From: Pezizomycotina sp. ARF18
Taxonomy: Eukaryota; Ascomycota
Reading direction: 5' to 3'
Assembly: GCA_002224055.1 (NCBI GenBank)
Contig: AZLU01000014.1
Location: forward strand, 340,576-375,214
Length of the DNA: 34,639 nt
Shown: positions 1 through 9,481 of the stretch, piece by piece
Position numbering within the stretch: position 1 is the first letter of the stretch
Layout: each line of letters starts with the position of its first letter
Translations under genes and position numbers: made by a program
Notes under the pieces: model-generated
Database searches by the model: none
Told to the model about the DNA's origin: nothing
Seen by the model: the letters and a program-made list of their open reading frames with translations, nothing else

Positions 1-448
1 GCGTCGTATAATATTTCGTATAATTAGTAGCCCAATTGTGAAAAGGAGATGAAAGCAACATATCGCGGGCTTTAAGGATTTCTCATTTTAGTTAATGAAA
101 AACTCCGGTAATAAAAGGAGGAGAATTGCGCTAGGTATTATCATTTAATCTTAAGTCGTTATTTATCAATCCTTTTTTCTTCGTGAAGTCAACGCTTTCA
201 TGGTCGTTGACGGAACTCCTCTGTCCCTTCCTTCAGTCTTTATAATAGGAATTCGAGATTTAGCAATTAAGGAGGTAAAAAAAAAAAATTTGAAGTCCGA
301 AGAGTCCAGTACATGGTGGTTTTGCCTTTCGCGCTTTCACGATTTCGAGTAGGTAGCAGTATCAAAGTAATCGGACGAAAAGTCCCAAATGGAAAAAGAA
401 AACCCCTCCTCCATGCAGGTATAGCCGTTGGTAAGATTTGCCGCGGAG
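1..448. other. Left edge, no gene seen
   Basis: This AT-leaning stretch lies downstream of the first MYND relic. I see no domain, RNA gene or repeat. Open frames here are short and have no recognisable composition. Confidence 0.5.
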
Positions 449-1176
449 TCACAACGCCATACCCTTGATCAGTTCCGAGTATATCGTCCCCGTGCGAGCG
501 CAGAACCTCACGACGTCCCACCAGTCGAGTCCCCAGTTATCCGCCATCCTGGAGAGTGAATGGTTGCCAGGCTTGGGACGCAGAGACCCGCACAGCAGGC
601 ACGGCTCCGAGCCCTGACCGCCCGCGGAAGCGTTTATCTCGATGAAGACCATAGCGTATTCCCCGCCGATCTTGGCTTCTCGAGGATAAGCTGAAGAAGA
701 GGATGTGGTTGAGATCGTACGGCTTCGGTAGCGCGTGGGTGCAGGCGAAGACGGGGAGCTAGTTTTGACGGTTGAACCACCCTTCGAGGTCGGACGAGGA
801 TTGGGCGATGCTAGAGTTGTCGTCTTGGCCGGGCGGGGACGTCATGGCCTTGATCTGATCCACAGGCCTATCCTGCAAAAATTTGCACATCACCTTGTGC
901 CCTAGAGGGACAGAAAGGAAAGAGTTTCGACAGATTTCCACCCCCATTGATGAAAGCAACCCACTCGAGCGTACCTTTCCAATTAGCTTTTGGCATTTCC
1001 TATTCTGTTTAGAAGACCGTAATTTGTGGTTAGCTTCCGGGACATTCTGAGTGTTTTCCAGAGAGCCTCGAACTTACGCAGTAGTGGGTGACCTTGCAGC
1101 CGCTGCATTTCAACAGCTTGACCTCGTTCGATTCTTTGCCGCATTCGGTGCAGGTTTCGTGATCGTCGGAAGGCAT
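449..1176 (-). pseudogene. MYND zinc-finger gene, copy 1 (broken)
   Basis: Read on the minus strand, exon 1 (1176-1078) starts with ATG and encodes the first half of a MYND finger: CTEC, then KCSGC, then HYC. It ends at a GTAAG donor. Exon 2 (1004-975) should hold the CQK..WK half but is 30 nt. The corresponding exon in copy 4 is 31 nt, so one base seems lost in the A-run after TGCC. Exon 3 starts at 901 with HKVMC, the last zinc ligands. An in-frame TAG (761-759) then interrupts a frame that stays coding-like beyond it, and a further frame change near 690 leads into the C-terminal piece ending at 449. MYND fingers bind zinc and mediate protein-protein contacts; the C-terminal region is not a family I recognise. 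The gene is head-to-head with copy 2, with an A/T tract between them. The MYND call is firm; the breaks could partly be assembly errors. Confidence 0.75.
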
Positions 1177-1316
1177 CTTGTTTCTACTTGCGTGTATGGA
1201 ACCCGAGGTGATGAGGAATGGTTTTTGCCTGAAGGTGGCGATGAATGATGAGCGTGGGAGGTCTAAGAAGTTGAGGATGTTCTTGAGACGATTGGATAAA
1301 TGGCTGTTGCCCTCTA

Positions 1317-1321
1317 TTTTT

Positions 1322-1357
<36 letters not shown>

Positions 1358-1395
1358 ATTTTATTTTTTTTTTTTTTTTTTCGCCCTTTATTTAT
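1317..1395. repeat. T/A simple-sequence tract between divergent MYND genes
   Basis: The tract consists of T-runs broken by single A residues (units such as ATTTTT) and ends in a run of about 20 T. It lies about 140 bp upstream of the copy 1 ATG at 1176 and upstream of copy 2 on the other strand. Phe-rich open frames crossing it are translations of the repeat. Confidence 0.9.
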
Positions 1396-1567
1396 ATTTT
1401 TCCATCCACCCTTCCACGTGACTTTTCTCGTTTAGCTTCCTCTCATCCTTCCACGTGCCGGACAAACCAACCCAAGAAAAATCGCCAAAACTTAAACATT
1501 GTTTTCCTCTTAACGATCATGTTCTCTTCGACAAGTCTAACCCCCTTCATCATCAGCCGGTACGTTC

Positions 1568-2631
1568 ATGCGAGCACCGGAAGCCTCAGTTTACCGGTAA
1601 CTGCGCTAGCTGCGGCAAATCGGCTAAAAACGCCGCAACAATGACGATCACCTGAAGCGCTGCGGGGGATGTAAGCAGGTTGCCTACTGCGTAAGTGGAC
1701 GAATTCTATACAACACTAAGCAAACGAGCGCTGTTCTATACTCTGCATCAACTGTTCAAGGGAGAGATTGATACTGATACACTTTGGCAACGGACCTTCC
1801 CCCCTACCGTTTTTCCACTGCAGGACAAGGAATGCAGAAGCGCCATTGGAAGGTAAGCAATCCCTACGACTTTATCCATTCGTCTTGCTTCGTCGATGAT
1901 TTAATGACCGACGCGTAAATTCACCTTCTTCCCAGAACACAAGGTCATGTGCGGCTGCCTCGCCTCCCGCTCCTCCAAGTTCAAATCCTACATGTCATCC
2001 CCCAGCACCAGCTCGAACTCCACGCCACCTTATCCGCCGAAATAACCGAATTCGTCGACGCCCACCGCGCGATGTGGAACTATGCCCTGTCGAAGCTATC
2101 GTCCGCGGCAAGCTCGACAGCGCCGATAGCTACATCTTCCTCCTCTCGCACTACGACCCGAAGTCCACCACCGTCGCCGGCAAGCTCAAAATCTACGAAG
2201 GTCGCGTGCAGAATAAACAGCAAATCTTGGAGTTCCTTGCCGATATAGAAAAGACCGGCGAACAGATGCCGGAAAACAAGAAGGCCGGCGGTATGCGTTT
2301 CTGCGCAAAGGCGGAGGCGGCGATGGAACACCAGAGGCAGACCGCGGAGATCGGGAAGGCACTTGGGAAGGCGTTTATGATGGGGTTGATATTGCTCATG
2401 GCGTCGTACGTCGGTGAGGATTATCCAACCTTTAGCTTGCTCATTCCCGTCCGCGGCTCCGTCGTGTTGAGCCAGGCCGCCATGGAGAGTATCCAGGGTG
2501 TACCCGATGATGCTGGTCCGATGAGGGGGACACCGTGGCTTGAGGTCTTGAAGTCGTCTACCGAGGCGGGAGAAGTTACGGACTTCAAAGGGCGCGGGCG
2601 TGTTTTTGAGGATCAAACTAAAGACAACTAA
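1568..2631 (+). pseudogene. MYND zinc-finger gene, copy 2 (frameshifted)
   Basis: Exon 1 ends at 1690 before GTAAGT and encodes NCASCGK, then after a frame change near 1635 RCGGCKQVAYC. Intron 1 is 1691-1823. Exon 2 (1824-1852) encodes DKEC, then after a lost base QKRHWK; it is 29 nt against 31 in copy 4. Intron 2 is 1853-1935 and exon 3 begins with HKVMC. Two further frame changes (about 2015-2030 and 2085-2092) lead into a long open frame up to the TAA at 2629-2631. That frame carries blocks shared with copy 4: YIFLLSHYDPKS, NKQQILEFL, LILLMASYVGEDYP and PWLEVLK. The start is uncertain; ATGs at 1519 and 1568 are in different frames from the cysteine motif. This copy has the best preserved C-terminal half of the four. 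The function of that half is unknown to me. Confidence 0.75.
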
Positions 2632-3238
2632 AGAGTTCACGATATCGCTTGTTTTAGCTCAAGGTGGTCCTACCATCTTCATAGAGAAATGCTTTTAATA
2701 CGAAGAAAGGAAAGCAAACTAGCAGATATATAGCAAACATGTTCATGATTTTCCAGTTAATTTGAAGTCATTATCAGTTATTAAAGAGATCATTTGCGCG
2801 CCGTATATATAGTAGGACGTTCAGGATATAAAGAGGCTACAGAGGGGAGGTTTGCAAAATGTTCAAATTCCCACAATAGTTATAGCTCCGCAAGAACGGG
2901 ATGGACCCCTTTAGAAGGTTTTGCACATATTATATAGAGATCTGGATCATCTCATTGGAGGTATTTATTCTTTTCCTCTTCTTTCTCCCCTTCTTCTTCT
3001 CCTATTCCTAATTATATTGTTGTGGTTAGTGGATAGTAAGATATTTGAGCTATAGTTACGCGATCGACAATGCGGACTGACGAGCTTGCATCCCCCACTT
3101 ATAAGCACCCCAGCAGACCATATTGACTTTATGAATCATATATATCAAAATCAGCTTCTATAAAAATCAACACCTAAGAGCCTTCCGGATAGGATCTTAT
3201 ACCCGATTCCGCTCCTTGCATAGGAGAATTAAAAATTA
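2632..3238. other. Intergenic, no gene seen
   Basis: This is the AT-rich spacer between MYND copies 2 and 3. It contains a pyrimidine-rich stretch around 2970-3010. I see no domain or RNA structure in it. Confidence 0.5.
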
Positions 3239-3262
3239 GAAAAAAAAAAAAGGGGGGGGGGG
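3239..3262 (+). repeat. A-run followed by G-run
   Basis: A run of about 12 A is followed directly by a run of about 12 G. It lies about 170 bp upstream of the first recognisable codons of MYND copy 3. Such a junction is prone to slippage, and its exact length in any assembly is doubtful. Confidence 0.85.
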
Positions 3263-3432
3263 GTGGAAAATGCGGGTTAATCAATTCCAACTCAGACGAA
3301 ATATACTCGGGCAAACAAAACATCAGGGCCAACCCCAAGGAAACTTCAGCTTCAACTTACGAACGTTTCAGCACCGACAGCTATCGCCGCACCAATAACC
3401 CAATCCATACTGAGCCTGGATCTTCTTCCCGT

Positions 3433-4033
3433 TCTTTCTGGGACTACTGCTGCAAGTCGGCGTCGGCTGGCGCGCCGAAATTTAAAAAGTGTGGGCGGTG
3501 TATTCAGATGGTCTACTGCGTACGGCTCCCCAACCGCTCAAGCAGGAGGAAACTTTGATGTCGATGTCAACGCGTCTTCTTGCGTCAGGATAAGCAATGC
3601 CAGAAACAAAGACCGGACGTGTAAGCTAATACAACCCCCCCTTCTTTCGACTAATAGATGTTCTCCTCATATTTCACCCCCATTGCCCCCCGGCGGAAAT
3701 TTCTTTACTGACCAATCAACAGTTCAAAAGAGCAATGTAAGCTGTTCGTCACGAGCGGGGAAAGAAAGCCCGTTTAGCTACTTTGGCGGAGGAGATGCAG
3801 AAATATTCCTACGCGATGTCGCACATGCGCATATACATCGCGCTCGACGCAATCAACCGACCGGTCTCGACCGCCGGACAACTTTGCGGTTATTCTGGCG
3901 ATTTATAACCCCCCTTGAAGTCGAGCCGGACGCCATTTTGAGGATTACCGTCAAAGATGGCTTCGTGCGGTCCAAACGAGAAACCTTAGAGCTACTACAT
4001 AAGCTGGAGCGCAAGGCGGAAGCCAACGGTTAA
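3433..4033 (+). pseudogene. MYND zinc-finger gene, copy 3 (broken, ligands lost)
   Basis: Exon 1 (ending 3519) encodes WDYCCK, then KCGRCIQMVYC; the first expected Cys reads as Trp. Intron 1 is 3520-3588. Exon 2 (3589-3620) encodes DKQCQKQRPDV and joins exon 3 (from 3723) as SKEQC. The spacing from Cys to final Cys matches copies 1 and 2, but the His ligand is Ser and the usual Trp is Pro. In exon 3 a TAG at 3775-3777 follows a likely lost C. Further frame changes fall near 3873 and in a six-C run near 3910-3916. Beyond these the frame reads EPDAILRITV and ends at TAA 4031-4033. The long LILL..SYVG block found in copies 2 and 4 is missing, so this copy is also shorter at the C terminus. It is a relic of the same family. 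Confidence 0.65.
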
Positions 4034-4271
4034 GACATTGGGGGGACTTTGCGGACAAAGCCGATGCACTTTTTCAGGAGCAGGCCGAGCAAGTCGAAGA
4101 GTTAACGAAACGCGGCTTGACAAAGAAATAGAGAAAAGGATAGGGAGGAGGATCAATAATGAGCTGTACTTAGTCTTAAATTGGAGAAATACTTAGTGGT
4201 TAACAGCAGCGGCTAGTTATGATGTATCGTCAAACTAAAATTGGAAGCGGGAGGTGATCTGTAGTACAAGT

Positions 4272-4302
<31 letters not shown>

Positions 4303-4440
4303 CAAGAAAACCCCTCGGAGTGACCCTCAAAATTACCACAAAAGTAACTAGGCCGCAAAACACCTTAAACCTCTACACTAACCCCTTGAACTCAATTGAG
4401 TACCTGTTATCCTCCGTTCGCCATTACATCATCTACCATC
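4034..4440. repeat. Spacer holding an AAAAAT-type tract (4269-4303)
   Basis: This is the spacer between MYND copies 3 and 4. It contains a run of A-runs split by single T residues at about 4269-4303, ending about 140 bp upstream of the copy 4 ATG. I see nothing else in it. Confidence 0.7.
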
Positions 4441-5372
4441 ATGGCTGCTATCAACTACGAGTAGGCGAAGCTCAACGGTTAATGCGCCTGGTGCGGTGAA
4501 GTAAAGGCTTCCCAGCATCCGGACTCGAAGCTCTCTAAGTGCACGCGGTGTATGAAGGTCTGCTACTCTGTGTGCTCCCCCGTCTAAGCATCTCAGTCTC
4601 CCATTTAGCTGAATGCTAACTACTCGGCTATTTTTTAGTGGAAGGAGTGCCAGAAGTCACATTAGAAGTGTGAGTCGTGGCGAGACGCGTTCTCATTTCT
4701 TTACGCTATGAACTTCGCAGTTGAACTGAAATGAGCTGTTCACTTTATAGAACATAAGAATTGTTGCCGCCGCCTTGTGGACCAGCTGTCGAAATTCAAC
4801 GCGTACATGGCGGACCCGCAGAAGCAGATCGATCACGAAAACAAGCTTAACGAAGAATTCGAACAATTCGCTTCGCGCGCCACCGAGCCCTGTGGAGGCT
4901 CGCTATCCTCGAGGGTGTCATACGCTCCGGCCTCGACGTCGCGGACGACTACGTCTTCCTCCTGGCGCATTGCCGCCCAAAGTCACCTACGGTCACAAAT
5001 AGGTTTGCCATCCACAATGGCCGCGTCTACCTTGTACGATAAGCAACAGGTCCTTGAATTTCTCCGGACATGAACAGCACCGGCGATCGTCCGGGCGAAC
5101 CCAGCAGCACGACCAAACGTGCTGCGCGGTGATCTACTCATGCCGCCGAATTGAAGAAGGCGGGGAACGCTTCCGTTGAAGGTCTGATTCTTCTGCTGGT
5201 GAGCTACGTGGGTGGTGATTATCCGATGTTCACCGGCTTCAGGATAATTACTGTGGAAACTGGACTTACGAGGGCGACGTCTTCTCCTGTGCTTGCGGTC
5301 CCCTGGTTGCAAGTGCTGAAGACGCGTACTGAGTCCGGGAAGGTTTTGGAAGTAGCTGAAGGACCCGTTTAG
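4441..5372 (+). pseudogene. MYND zinc-finger gene, copy 4 (nonsense-ridden)
   Basis: Exon 1 (4441-4569) starts with ATG and encodes CAWCGE and KCTRCMKVCYS, where the final Cys ligand is Ser. It contains in-frame TAG 4462-4464 and TAA 4480-4482. Intron 1 is 4570-4638. Exon 2 (4639-4669, 31 nt) encodes WKECQKSH, then TAG 4663-4665 where the paralogue has Trp. Its last base T joined to AA of exon 3 makes a further stop where the paralogue has Glu. Intron 2 is 4670-4750. Exon 3 keeps NAYMADP, then in another frame DDYVFLLAHCRPKSPTV, then DKQQVLEFL, then LILLLVSYVGGDYPMF and PWLQVLK, ending at TAG 5370-5372. With at least four stops, two lost ligand or core residues and several frame changes, this copy is dead whatever the assembly quality. 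It gives the clearest exon structure for the family. Confidence 0.8.
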
Positions 5373-5735
5373 ATTTTTTTTTTTTTATAGGCTTTTTACC
5401 CCTTCAAAAATAGAGGGATAGCATGTATCGCGTCCAGTGGTGCTGCCCCGTAGGAAGCACAACAGGAGACAATATAGTCGATCGAAGTCAATAAACCAGG
5501 CGATTCGAATTACGTTTTAATTCGCATTCCGTGGGGATTGTTCTCGCAATATCAGGTTTGATGATAGGATGGAATACTAGAAAGTGTGCTTGACAATGTC
5601 TTTTTTTCTTTCTAAGAGCAATTTGTTATAGATAGATTGTAAATGTACCAGAGAAAATTATTTCACACGTGGACTCCCAAAGAACAACCCGTTTGTAATG
5701 CCCCTGACAGTCACTCGTTTCCACACACCCTTCGA
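5373..5735. other. Intergenic, no gene seen
   Basis: This is the spacer between the 3' ends of MYND copy 4 and the minus-strand secreted-protein gene. There is an 11-T run just after the MYND stop. I see nothing else. Confidence 0.5.
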
Positions 5736-6286
5736 TTAAAGATGCGAATGCTCGCACCAACCTTTCGCTTTAAGGGTGGTACCCTCCTTCGTAACCTCGC
5801 AGTCCTTCCAGATACCCTTAGGACTTTTCTTGTAGTCCTGCTTACACTCCAGTCCGTTTTTGCAGTCTTCGGATGTTACGCAGCACCCGCCGAGGGGATA
5901 TTGTGGCCTAGACATATAAATTCTCATCAGTGACGGTCCTAAAAACGGAGCAACGTAATAGCATTTCCGTTGCTGAAAAAGTGAGTTTTATACGATTACG
6001 ACTTACCTTTCTCGCCAAACGGCTTATACTTCTCTCCTTTGACGTTTTTGTAAAGTTCTTTGTTTTGAAGCAAGGTACCGGCTTCCAAAGGTGTCTGCTT
6101 GTTCTCATGATACCATTCCCCAGGTCATGTTGGTATCCTGGAAGGGATGCCTACTCAAGCGATGTATGCCCGGTTGTTCATTCTGGTGTTGATGTTCACC
6201 CTTATGCTCATGTGGTGTCTGTCTTCTGCTGCGGCTGCGGAAGAAAGCAGGCACGCGACGTAAAGGATGCTCGTGGTGACCTTCAT
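5736..6286 (-). pseudogene. Small secreted six-cysteine protein, two in-frame TGA
   Basis: The minus-strand ATG at 6286 opens a signal peptide, MKVTTSILYVACLLSSAAAA, followed by a hydrophilic region. The frame meets TGA at 6157-6155 and again at 6127-6125, ten codons apart. It then stays coding-like (PGEWYHENKQTPLEAGTLL to YKPFGEK) up to a GTAAGT donor. A 68-nt intron (6006-5939) joins in frame to a last exon with six cysteines: GGCCVTSEDCKNGLEC, WKDC and GWCEH, ending at TAA 5736. One frame holding a signal peptide, a clean intron and a Cys-rich tail argues for a former secreted gene, with TGA probably derived from CGA or TGG by a transition. I recognise no family. A 204-nt pyrimidine tract ends the upstream side, 135 bp from the ATG. 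Alternative splicing around the TGAs looks unlikely, as no good acceptor lies between them and the next block. Confidence 0.6.
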
Positions 6287-6421
6287 CGTGTGTTTCGCTC
6301 GGCTTCCTGTTTCAAAATATCGTGCGTGAAAACTATTCCCGCGAGAGCGCTCTTGAGAGAAGGGTTTAAGCGATTTATTCCGACGCATTGGGTCTGAGCA
6401 ACATTCTAGGCCTTCACAAAG

Positions 6422-6625
6422 TTTTTTCTTTTTTTTTCTTTTTTCTTTTTTCTTTTTTCTTTTTTCTTTTCTTTTTTCTTTTTCTTTTCTTTTTCTTTTT
6501 TCTTTTTTTTTCTTTTTTCTTTTTTCTTTTTTCTTTTTCTTTTTTCTTTTTCTTTTTCTTTTTTCTTTTTCTTTTTCTTTTCTTTTTTCTTTTTCTTTTT
6601 TTTTTTTCTTTTCTTTTCTTTTTTT
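6422..6625 (+). repeat. 204-nt pure pyrimidine tract
   Basis: The tract contains only T and C, with C mostly at intervals of 5-9 bases (TTTTTCT-like units). It ends at a run of five G. The poly-Phe and poly-Lys open frames here are repeat translations. It sits 135 bp upstream of the minus-strand secreted-protein ATG. Mirror-symmetric R.Y tracts can form triplex DNA; that is an inference. Confidence 0.95.
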
Positions 6626-7679
6626 GGGGGCGAAAAGGAAGGTTTACAATGCACGCATATCGACCCTCTTGTATGAAGCACTAAATATCACTCAACAGGC
6701 GACTTTGGGAACGTAATAAACTATTTTCATCTTAAGGCAAGGCTAATCTACAGCCCAGAACAACGAGTGGCAAACCTTACATACCCTAGGTTTGGGGGGT
6801 TTAAAATACTCCCTTGACACTGAGTATGTAGCCGTTCTGAGGTCTACCATGATCGAGATATTTCTGCCAATACATCCAAATATCTTACATTTTTATATTT
6901 TTTTTTTTAGACGAATCCGCAACCTCGCCTTCGTCGTCATGGTATTTGTACTAGTATGTAAGATAGACATGGAGGAATCTGATAGTGATGTACCTACCGA
7001 TGGTTCAGGAAGGTTATGGAGAAACCTAAAACCTAAATGAGAAATCAACTGCATGCCATTCACCACTCCTTCAGAAGTTTATTCCCACCAACTCCGAAGC
7101 ACGGAAAGTTTTATCACGTTTTCTAATATTCGCCGTCGAAACCTCCTCACGTTCCAAATTATAAACCGCGATTGAAGTGCCTTTGGCACGCAATTATAAT
7201 TTTGAAAAGCGATTAAGCGAAACGACTTCTGGCAGGTGGTTGCGAATCCGGGAATGAGTACGCGTTATATTTCCAGGTAAAATTCCAAATAGGCGGGCAA
7301 GCGAATATATACCCCTTTCGACAAGCCCTGGATATTGCTGCGCAAAACTACAACTCCAGCAGTAGATATCTGTGTCATTGCTAAATCATGACCTATGGGC
7401 TCAGGGTTCGGAGCGATATTGGCCTAATGACAAATTACAGCTCTAGAACTCTCACTGTTATCAAGGGGACGGATGAAAGGGAGCGGAATGATGGGCCGCT
7501 GCTCGCGATGGTTAACCATGTGCTGCTTCGTTCTACCTAACTCCTTGACGTCCACAGCTTGAGCTAGAAATATAAGACGTCCGCTTTTCCCTTTAGTTTT
7601 CCAGCCTCATCATCAGCATACCTATCTCCCACAATACAAAGTTAACCATCACGAGCAATCCGTCGCTCCTTAGCCAGCC
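6626..7679. other. Intergenic, no supported gene
   Basis: This 1-kb spacer lies between two secreted-protein genes that point away from each other. An open frame at 6792-7040 crosses low-complexity sequence and has no support. I see no RNA gene or repeat beyond short T-runs. Confidence 0.45.
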
Positions 7680-8003
7680 ATGAAGTTCGCCGTCAGCCTT
7701 CTTTCCGCATCCTCCTCCTCGGCCAGACCATCATGGCCACTCCTCCAGCTGCGCCAGCCGACATACTGGCAGTCGACAACAAGCATCTGTACAAGATGGC
7801 CCTGGGCAGAGAGAATGCCCTCCCAAACACGGAAGTAAGTCAAATATCGCCTCATCCTTCATAAAAAATAATCTTCTAGTTACCTTCCTGACCTATTCAA
7901 TGCGATAAAAAAAGTGTTATGCGGAGGTAAATGGGGACCTTGTTGTCCCGGATGGCACTGCGCCGTACAGTTCAGGTTACCGGGGCATTGCTTTCCTCAA
8001 TAA
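7680..8003 (+). pseudogene. Small secreted cysteine-rich (knottin-like spacing) protein, frameshifted
   Basis: The ATG at 7680 starts MKFAVSLL. One base appears to be missing in the T-run after CTTC; past it the frame reads ILLLGQTIMATPPAAPADI, which completes a typical signal peptide. It continues through LYKMALGRENALPNTE to a GTAAGT donor at 7835. Exon 1 is 155 nt, one short of a whole number of codons. After a short intron the frame starting at 7917 reads LCGGKWGPCCPGWHC, then GHCFPQ and TAA 8001-8003. That gives C-x6-CC-x4-C-x9-C, which recalls cystine-knot mini-proteins. The acceptor at 7914 does not give this frame from a phase-0 donor, so one more base or a different splice site is involved. 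Read literally, the gene is broken; if the missing bases are assembly errors, it would be a normal short secreted protein. No named family is recognised. Confidence 0.55.
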
Positions 8004-8269
8004 GGGCTAGGAATAGCGGCAGCAAATCGGGAAGATGGAGAGGATAGCGATGGGGAGGACAAGAAATGTAATACTAGACCGAAAGTAATTGCGAGTTGAG
8101 CGCACACGTTTTTTAGCTCACAGAGTAAATTCAAAAGAAAAAAAAAGAAAAAAAAATTTTTTTTCTTTGTACCTAGATAATTGTGCTTAGACGATTCACA
8201 ACACAAGTCACTAAGCGCTCGCCAGACGGTGCAACAAATGGATCTTTGTCCGAAAAGCTGTGAGGATTC

Positions 8270-8465
8270 GTCTGGTAGTCTTATTGTGCCTCCATGGTCA
8301 GATTCGATCCACCCGATACATACGCGAAGCGGGAAATTCGCTCTCCTCCCGACGGCCTCGACGGAATAGGGATATTGTAGAAATGGTCCACCTCAAGTAC
8401 TATCACTCGGGTACTGCCAGTACCTCGTTCGAACCGTCTCAGAGTACTTCACTCGGATCCGATTT
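8270..8465 (+). repeat. Diverged direct repeat, copy 1
   Basis: This copy pairs with 8655-8832. Shared words in the same order include CTCTCCTC, CTCAAGTACTATC and TTCGAACCGTC, separated by similar distances. It may be an old dispersed element or a duplicated decayed gene. I find no target duplication or inverted termini. Confidence 0.6.
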
Positions 8466-8654
8466 ACTCTATATACAGGAGTAATAATGGTTCAAAAAAA
8501 AAAAAAACGGCTTTCATTGATATCAAGATCAAGTCCTAGAGTTCTTAACGGGCGTATCTCTATTTGTTGTCATTAGTGGCCAGAAGCCGACTAATAGCTA
8601 CCCGATGTCCGGATTCCGACCAGGAGATCAGCTAGCTTGATTTGGTATCTACAG

Positions 8655-8832
8655 TATAATCCCACCTTATGCTTCCACCCGGTGTCGACTAGGGGCTAAA
8701 ATTGACTCTCCTCTAGGATCTCGAGAAAATGGGGGTATTATGAAAGTCGTCTGCTAGTTCAAACTCAAGTACTATCGCACGAGCACTCAGTAGCCATTCG
8801 AACCGTCCGAGTGGGCTGGATTTGAATCCAGT
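8655..8832 (+). repeat. Diverged direct repeat, copy 2
   Basis: This is the second copy of the repeat at 8270-8465, about 370 bp downstream, with small gaps in the alignment. The TTCGAACC word resembles an RNA polymerase III B box read on the other strand, but I see no convincing A box or cloverleaf. A perfect short palindrome (CTGGATTTGAATCCAG) lies at its 3' end. Confidence 0.6.
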
Positions 8833-9481
8833 GTCAGATTTAGATTTTCAGGGCTGCTGTCGCTTCGAACTTGGCGATATAGTCACTTCCCCACCGGAAA
8901 CCATCAACACGATCGCAGATTTGTAAATTGCAATAATGCTGACTTTTCTATCAACAGGATAGAGCTGTACATCATTGAGAATATTCGTAGCTACACCTCC
9001 TGTAGGTGCAAGTTCGCGATACTCTCTCGTCAGGCGTGTTAATTTCAAAATCAAATATCACGGGATGCGGCTCAAGCGGGCGATCCTAAGCTAATGTCGC
9101 CTGTCCGCTTCATCTCCTCGAATCTCTCGAATCCAACCGATATAAAATACTTGATCACGCTACAAGAGCTTCGTCACTGAAAACTCTTTGGAAATCAAGT
9201 ACAGGTCATGGACGTTTCGCAAATTCGAAGGTTTTATCCTTTGCATCCATCTCGCTGATCAAATGGAGCCCAGGCGAACCGTGCTAACACCGCTGGTAAA
9301 TTTTATAAGATCAGGGATATTTTGTCTAACCCCAAAAGGAGTCTGGTCTCAAATCAGGTCCCAACGAGAAAATTTTCATGCACGTTCCACTTGGAGATAC
9401 ATTGTCTCTAAAGCACCCTCTCTAACATCGAGCTCTTCCAGGTCATTCATAGCAAATTCCTCCTAGCGAAACTTCAATACG
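8833..9481. other. Intergenic, no supported gene
   Basis: This spacer lies between the repeat pair and the first eIF5A-like gene. A 68-codon minus frame at 8848-9054 has some ordinary composition (TREYREL) but no firm family match. Nothing else is supported. Confidence 0.4.

Noticed and set aside
1317-1395. CRISPR-like or other arrayed repeats
   Set aside because: The periodicity here and at 4269, 6422, 18193 and 21849 is simple-sequence only. There are no spaced identical repeats with unique spacers, and the gene content is fungal.
2080-2640. 186-codon open frame on the minus strand opposite MYND copy 2
   Set aside because: The plus frame carries motifs shared with copy 4 (LILL..SYVG, KQQILEFL). 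The minus frame is its antisense shadow, rich in Arg and Leu from GC-rich codons.
3589-3620. Frameshift in the small exon of MYND copy 3
   Set aside because: At first it looked shifted, but the unmodified splice gives the family's exact 13-residue spacing from Cys to Cys. The changes are substitutions (His to Ser, Trp to Pro), not an indel.
6125-6157. TGA codons as selenocysteine in the secreted protein
   Set aside because: Neither lies in a thiol/redox motif, and no SECIS-like hairpin was noticed. Mutated CGA or TGG codons are the simpler reading.
6388-6684. Long poly-Phe/Leu frame on plus and poly-Lys/Glu frame on minus
   Set aside because: Both are direct translations of the 204-nt pyrimidine tract. 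No start context, domain or continuation supports a gene.
8812-8832. Possible tRNA T-arm (palindrome around GGATTTGAATCC) near the repeat copy
   Set aside because: The loop has the wrong length for a T-arm, and I could not build acceptor, D or anticodon arms around it on either strand.
8848-9054. Minus frame with TREYREL, faintly like an E2 ubiquitin-conjugating N terminus
   Set aside because: Only one short word resembles that family. No HPN box or catalytic Cys region follows, so I do not call a gene.
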